The notes beneath the pieces are model-generated. The model saw only the letters and a list, made by a program, of their open reading frames with translations, was not told the origin of the DNA and made no database searches. From assembly GCF_900115555.1 (NCBI RefSeq), contig NZ_FOWX01000004.1, forward strand, positions 1-64,000: a stretch of DNA of 64,000 nucleotides, in the 5' to 3' direction. A program made the translations under genes and the position numbers. Below are positions 62,221 through 64,000 of the stretch, one piece after another. The number at the start of each line of letters is the position of its first letter. The first letter of the stretch is position 1. Origin of the DNA: Pseudomonas borbori (GTDB lineage Bacteria > Pseudomonadota > Gammaproteobacteria > Pseudomonadales > Pseudomonadaceae).

Positions 62221-63588
62221 TTATGCGGCCTCCACGTTGGACATGAGGTGGGAGTGGATGGCCTCGGCGGCCAGCTTGCCGTGCTGCACGGCCTGTACGG
62301 TGAGGTCCTGGCCCAGCGCCGTGCAGTCGCCGCCGGCGTAGACGCCGGGCAGGCTGGTGCGCAGAGTCGCGTCGACCCAGATGCGCTCGCCCTCGCGCTT
62401 GAGTTCACGGGCCAGCGGGTCGACCAGGGCACTGGCGTCGAAGGCCTGGCCGATGGCGCTGAAGATGGCGTCGGCGGTCAGCTCGAAGCTCTCGCCGGTT
62501 GACTGCAGGCGGCCGTCGACCTGCTGGGTGCGGGCGAAGCGCATGCCGCGCACCCGGCCCTGGTCGTCGAGCAGCACCTCTTGTGGCTGTGCCCAGGTCA
62601 GCAGGCGCACCTGGTTGGCCTTGGCGATGGCCTGCTCGTGCTCGGTGGCGCCCATTTCCGCGAAGCCGCGGCGATAGACCAGGTTGACGTCGTGGGCGCC
62701 GAGCTTGCTCATCTGCACCGCCATGTCGATGGCGGTGTTGCCGGCACCGAGGACGATGCAGCGCTCGGCCAGCGGCAATTGGCTGAGGTCGTCCGCCTGG
62801 CGCAGCTCGCGGATATAGTCGGTGGCGGCGAGCAGTCCTGGCGCCTGCTCGTCGGCCAGGCCGAGGCGCTTGCTGGCGGCCAGGCCGATGGCGAGGAACA
62901 CCGCGTCGAACTGCTGTCGCAGCAGGCTCAGGCTCAGCTCGACGCCCAGCCTGTGGCCGTGGCGGATCTCGATGCCGCCGATCTGCAGGAGGAACTCCAC
63001 CTCGCGCTGGGCGAAGTCGTCCACCAATTTGTAGGCGGCAATGCCGTATTCGTTGAGGCCGCCGGCCTTCTCGCGGGCCTCGAAGATCACCACCTCATGA
63101 CCATACAGGGCCAGACGATGGGCGCAGGACAGGCCGGCCGGGCCGGCACCGACCACGGCGATGCGCTTGCCGCTGGCCGGCGCGCGCTGGAACGGGTGCT
63201 CGCCGAACTGCGCATTGTCGATGGCATGGCGCTGCAGCAGGCCGATCAGCACCGGCGCGCACTCCTCGGCGTTGTTGCGCACGCAGGCCTGCTGGCAGAG
63301 GACCTCGGTGGGGCAGACCCGGGCGCAGCTGCCGCCGAGGATATTGGCCGAGAGGATGGTCTGCGCCGCGCCCTGGACATTCTCCTGCTGGATGCTGCGG
63401 ATAAACGAGGGGATGTCGATCTCGCTCGGGCAGGCGTTGACGCAGGGCGCGTCGTAGCAGTACAGGCAGCGCGCGCTTTCCAGGGCGGCCTGGCGGGCAG
63501 TGAGCGGCGGGGCCAGATCGCCGAAGCGATCGGCCAGTTCGACCGCCCCGGCATGCGGGCGCGGCAGGTGGCTGAGGGTGTCTATCAC
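62221..63588 (-). CDS. preT: NAD-dependent dihydropyrimidine dehydrogenase subunit PreT
   Basis: 455 aa GltD-like oxidoreductase. An N-terminal Fe-S domain has clustered cysteines (ARCLYCYDAPCVNACP; CARVCPTEVLCQQAC), followed by FAD-binding VVGAGPAGLSCAHRL (about 145-159) and NAD-binding VLGAGNTAIDMAV. It passes electrons from NADH to PreA. It lies upstream of preA, with the dihydropyrimidinase gene upstream again, in the order of reductive pyrimidine catabolism. Confidence 0.95.
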   Translation of the reverse strand: MIDTLSHLPRPHAGAVELADRFGDLAPPLTARQAALESARCLYCYDAPCVNACPSEIDIPSFIRSIQQENVQGAAQTILSANILGGSCARVCPTEVLCQQACVRNNAEECAPVLIGLLQRHAIDNAQFGEHPFQRAPASGKRIAVVGAGPAGLSCAHRLALYGHEVVIFEAREKAGGLNEYGIAAYKLVDDFAQREVEFLLQIGGIEIRHGHRLGVELSLSLLRQQFDAVFLAIGLAASKRLGLADEQAPGLLAATDYIRELRQADDLSQLPLAERCIVLGAGNTAIDMAVQMSKLGAHDVNLVYRRGFAEMGATEHEQAIAKANQVRLLTWAQPQEVLLDDQGRVRGMRFARTQQVDGRLQSTGESFELTADAIFSAIGQAFDASALVDPLARELKREGERIWVDATLRTSLPGVYAGGDCTALGQDLTVQAVQHGKLAAEAIHSHLMSNVEAA

Positions 63589-63683
63589 GGTAATTGCCTC
63601 ACGGTCTTGTGGCTTTTATTCGGGCAGTTGACAGTGGATCAGCGGCCGTCCGGCCTCGGCGGGTCGGTGCGGCGAATGATTTT

Positions 63684-63768
63684 GTGTGGGAGGGGCCGGG
63701 CGGCGTTCCGCTTTAGCCGCGAAAAATGTCGATAGCTCAGGATCTGTCGCGGCTGAAGCCCCTCCCAC
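63684..63768. repeat. REP palindrome between dihydropyrimidinase gene and preT
   Basis: GTGGGAGGGGCC...CTTTAGCCGCGA and TCGCGGCTGAAGCCCC followed by TCCCAC are inverted arms of the common Pseudomonas REP family also present at 3619-3691. Confidence 0.8.
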
Positions 63769-63785
63769 GGGGCCAAGGATCAGGG

Positions 63786-64000
<215 letters not shown>

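Overview
The window is a high-GC chromosomal segment from a Pseudomonas-type gammaproteobacterium. Its gene order (mtgA-thiSG-trmB, hemW-rdgB-metWX, proC-yggS-pilTU, pyrRBC'-ruvX-algH-tonB-gshB-pilGHIJK-chpABC, rsmE-bioA, yceI-rhlE, metF-ahcY, preAT-dht) follows, as far as I remember it, the P. aeruginosa PAO1 block around PA0377-PA0441. Most genes are conserved housekeeping or twitching-motility genes. They are interrupted by accessory insertions and by many short palindromic intergenic repeats.

Layout. 1-342: 3' end of a group II intron (domains V and VI fold convincingly), abutting the ribosome-binding site of a conserved membrane-anchored protein gene. 1.1-4.6 kb: mtgA, DUF423, thiS/thiG, trmB. 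4.7-6.3 kb: a long imperfect palindrome and a DUF1329 gene. 6.4-15.3 kb: an accessory locus arranged around a LysR gene. The left arm (aldehyde dehydrogenase, dipeptidase-like amidohydrolase, BCCT transporter, RidA) reads leftward. The right arm (a 573-aa protein of unknown family, a DUF3726-like protein, a TauE/SafE exporter) reads rightward. Near-identical TAAG-N5-CTTA LysR-box palindromes precede both lysR and the right arm, so I read the nine genes as one regulon for import and catabolism of an unidentified small molecule. This is the best candidate for an undescribed system.

15.4-24.5 kb: leftward housekeeping run yggS-proC-yggT-yggU-dynamin-metX-metW-DUF4426-rdgB-hemW-DUF3392. 24.5-27.3 kb: pilT, pilU and a TM2 protein. 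27.4-33.5 kb: leftward gshB-tonB-algH-ruvX-pyrR-pyrB-pyrC'. 33.7-47.2 kb: the Pil-Chp chemosensory cluster pilGHIJK-chpABC, which controls type IV pili. chpA carries (GAAGCC)19 followed at once by an apparent one-base frameshift that separates its first phosphotransfer modules from its kinase core. 47.3-53.1 kb: alanine/glycine symporter, rsmE, bioA, cytochrome b561, yceI. 53.2-57.4 kb: long-tailed RhlE helicase, a solute-binding protein, ppnN. 57.6-60.1 kb: ahcY-metF, preceded by a clear SAH riboswitch and a sigma-70 promoter. 60.2-64 kb: a TetR regulator and the reductive pyrimidine catabolism genes preA, preT and the 3' end of the dihydropyrimidinase gene.

Compared with PAO1 as I remember it, chpD/chpE, mexR-mexAB-oprM and codAB are missing from their usual places. 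No tRNA, rRNA or CRISPR array was seen.
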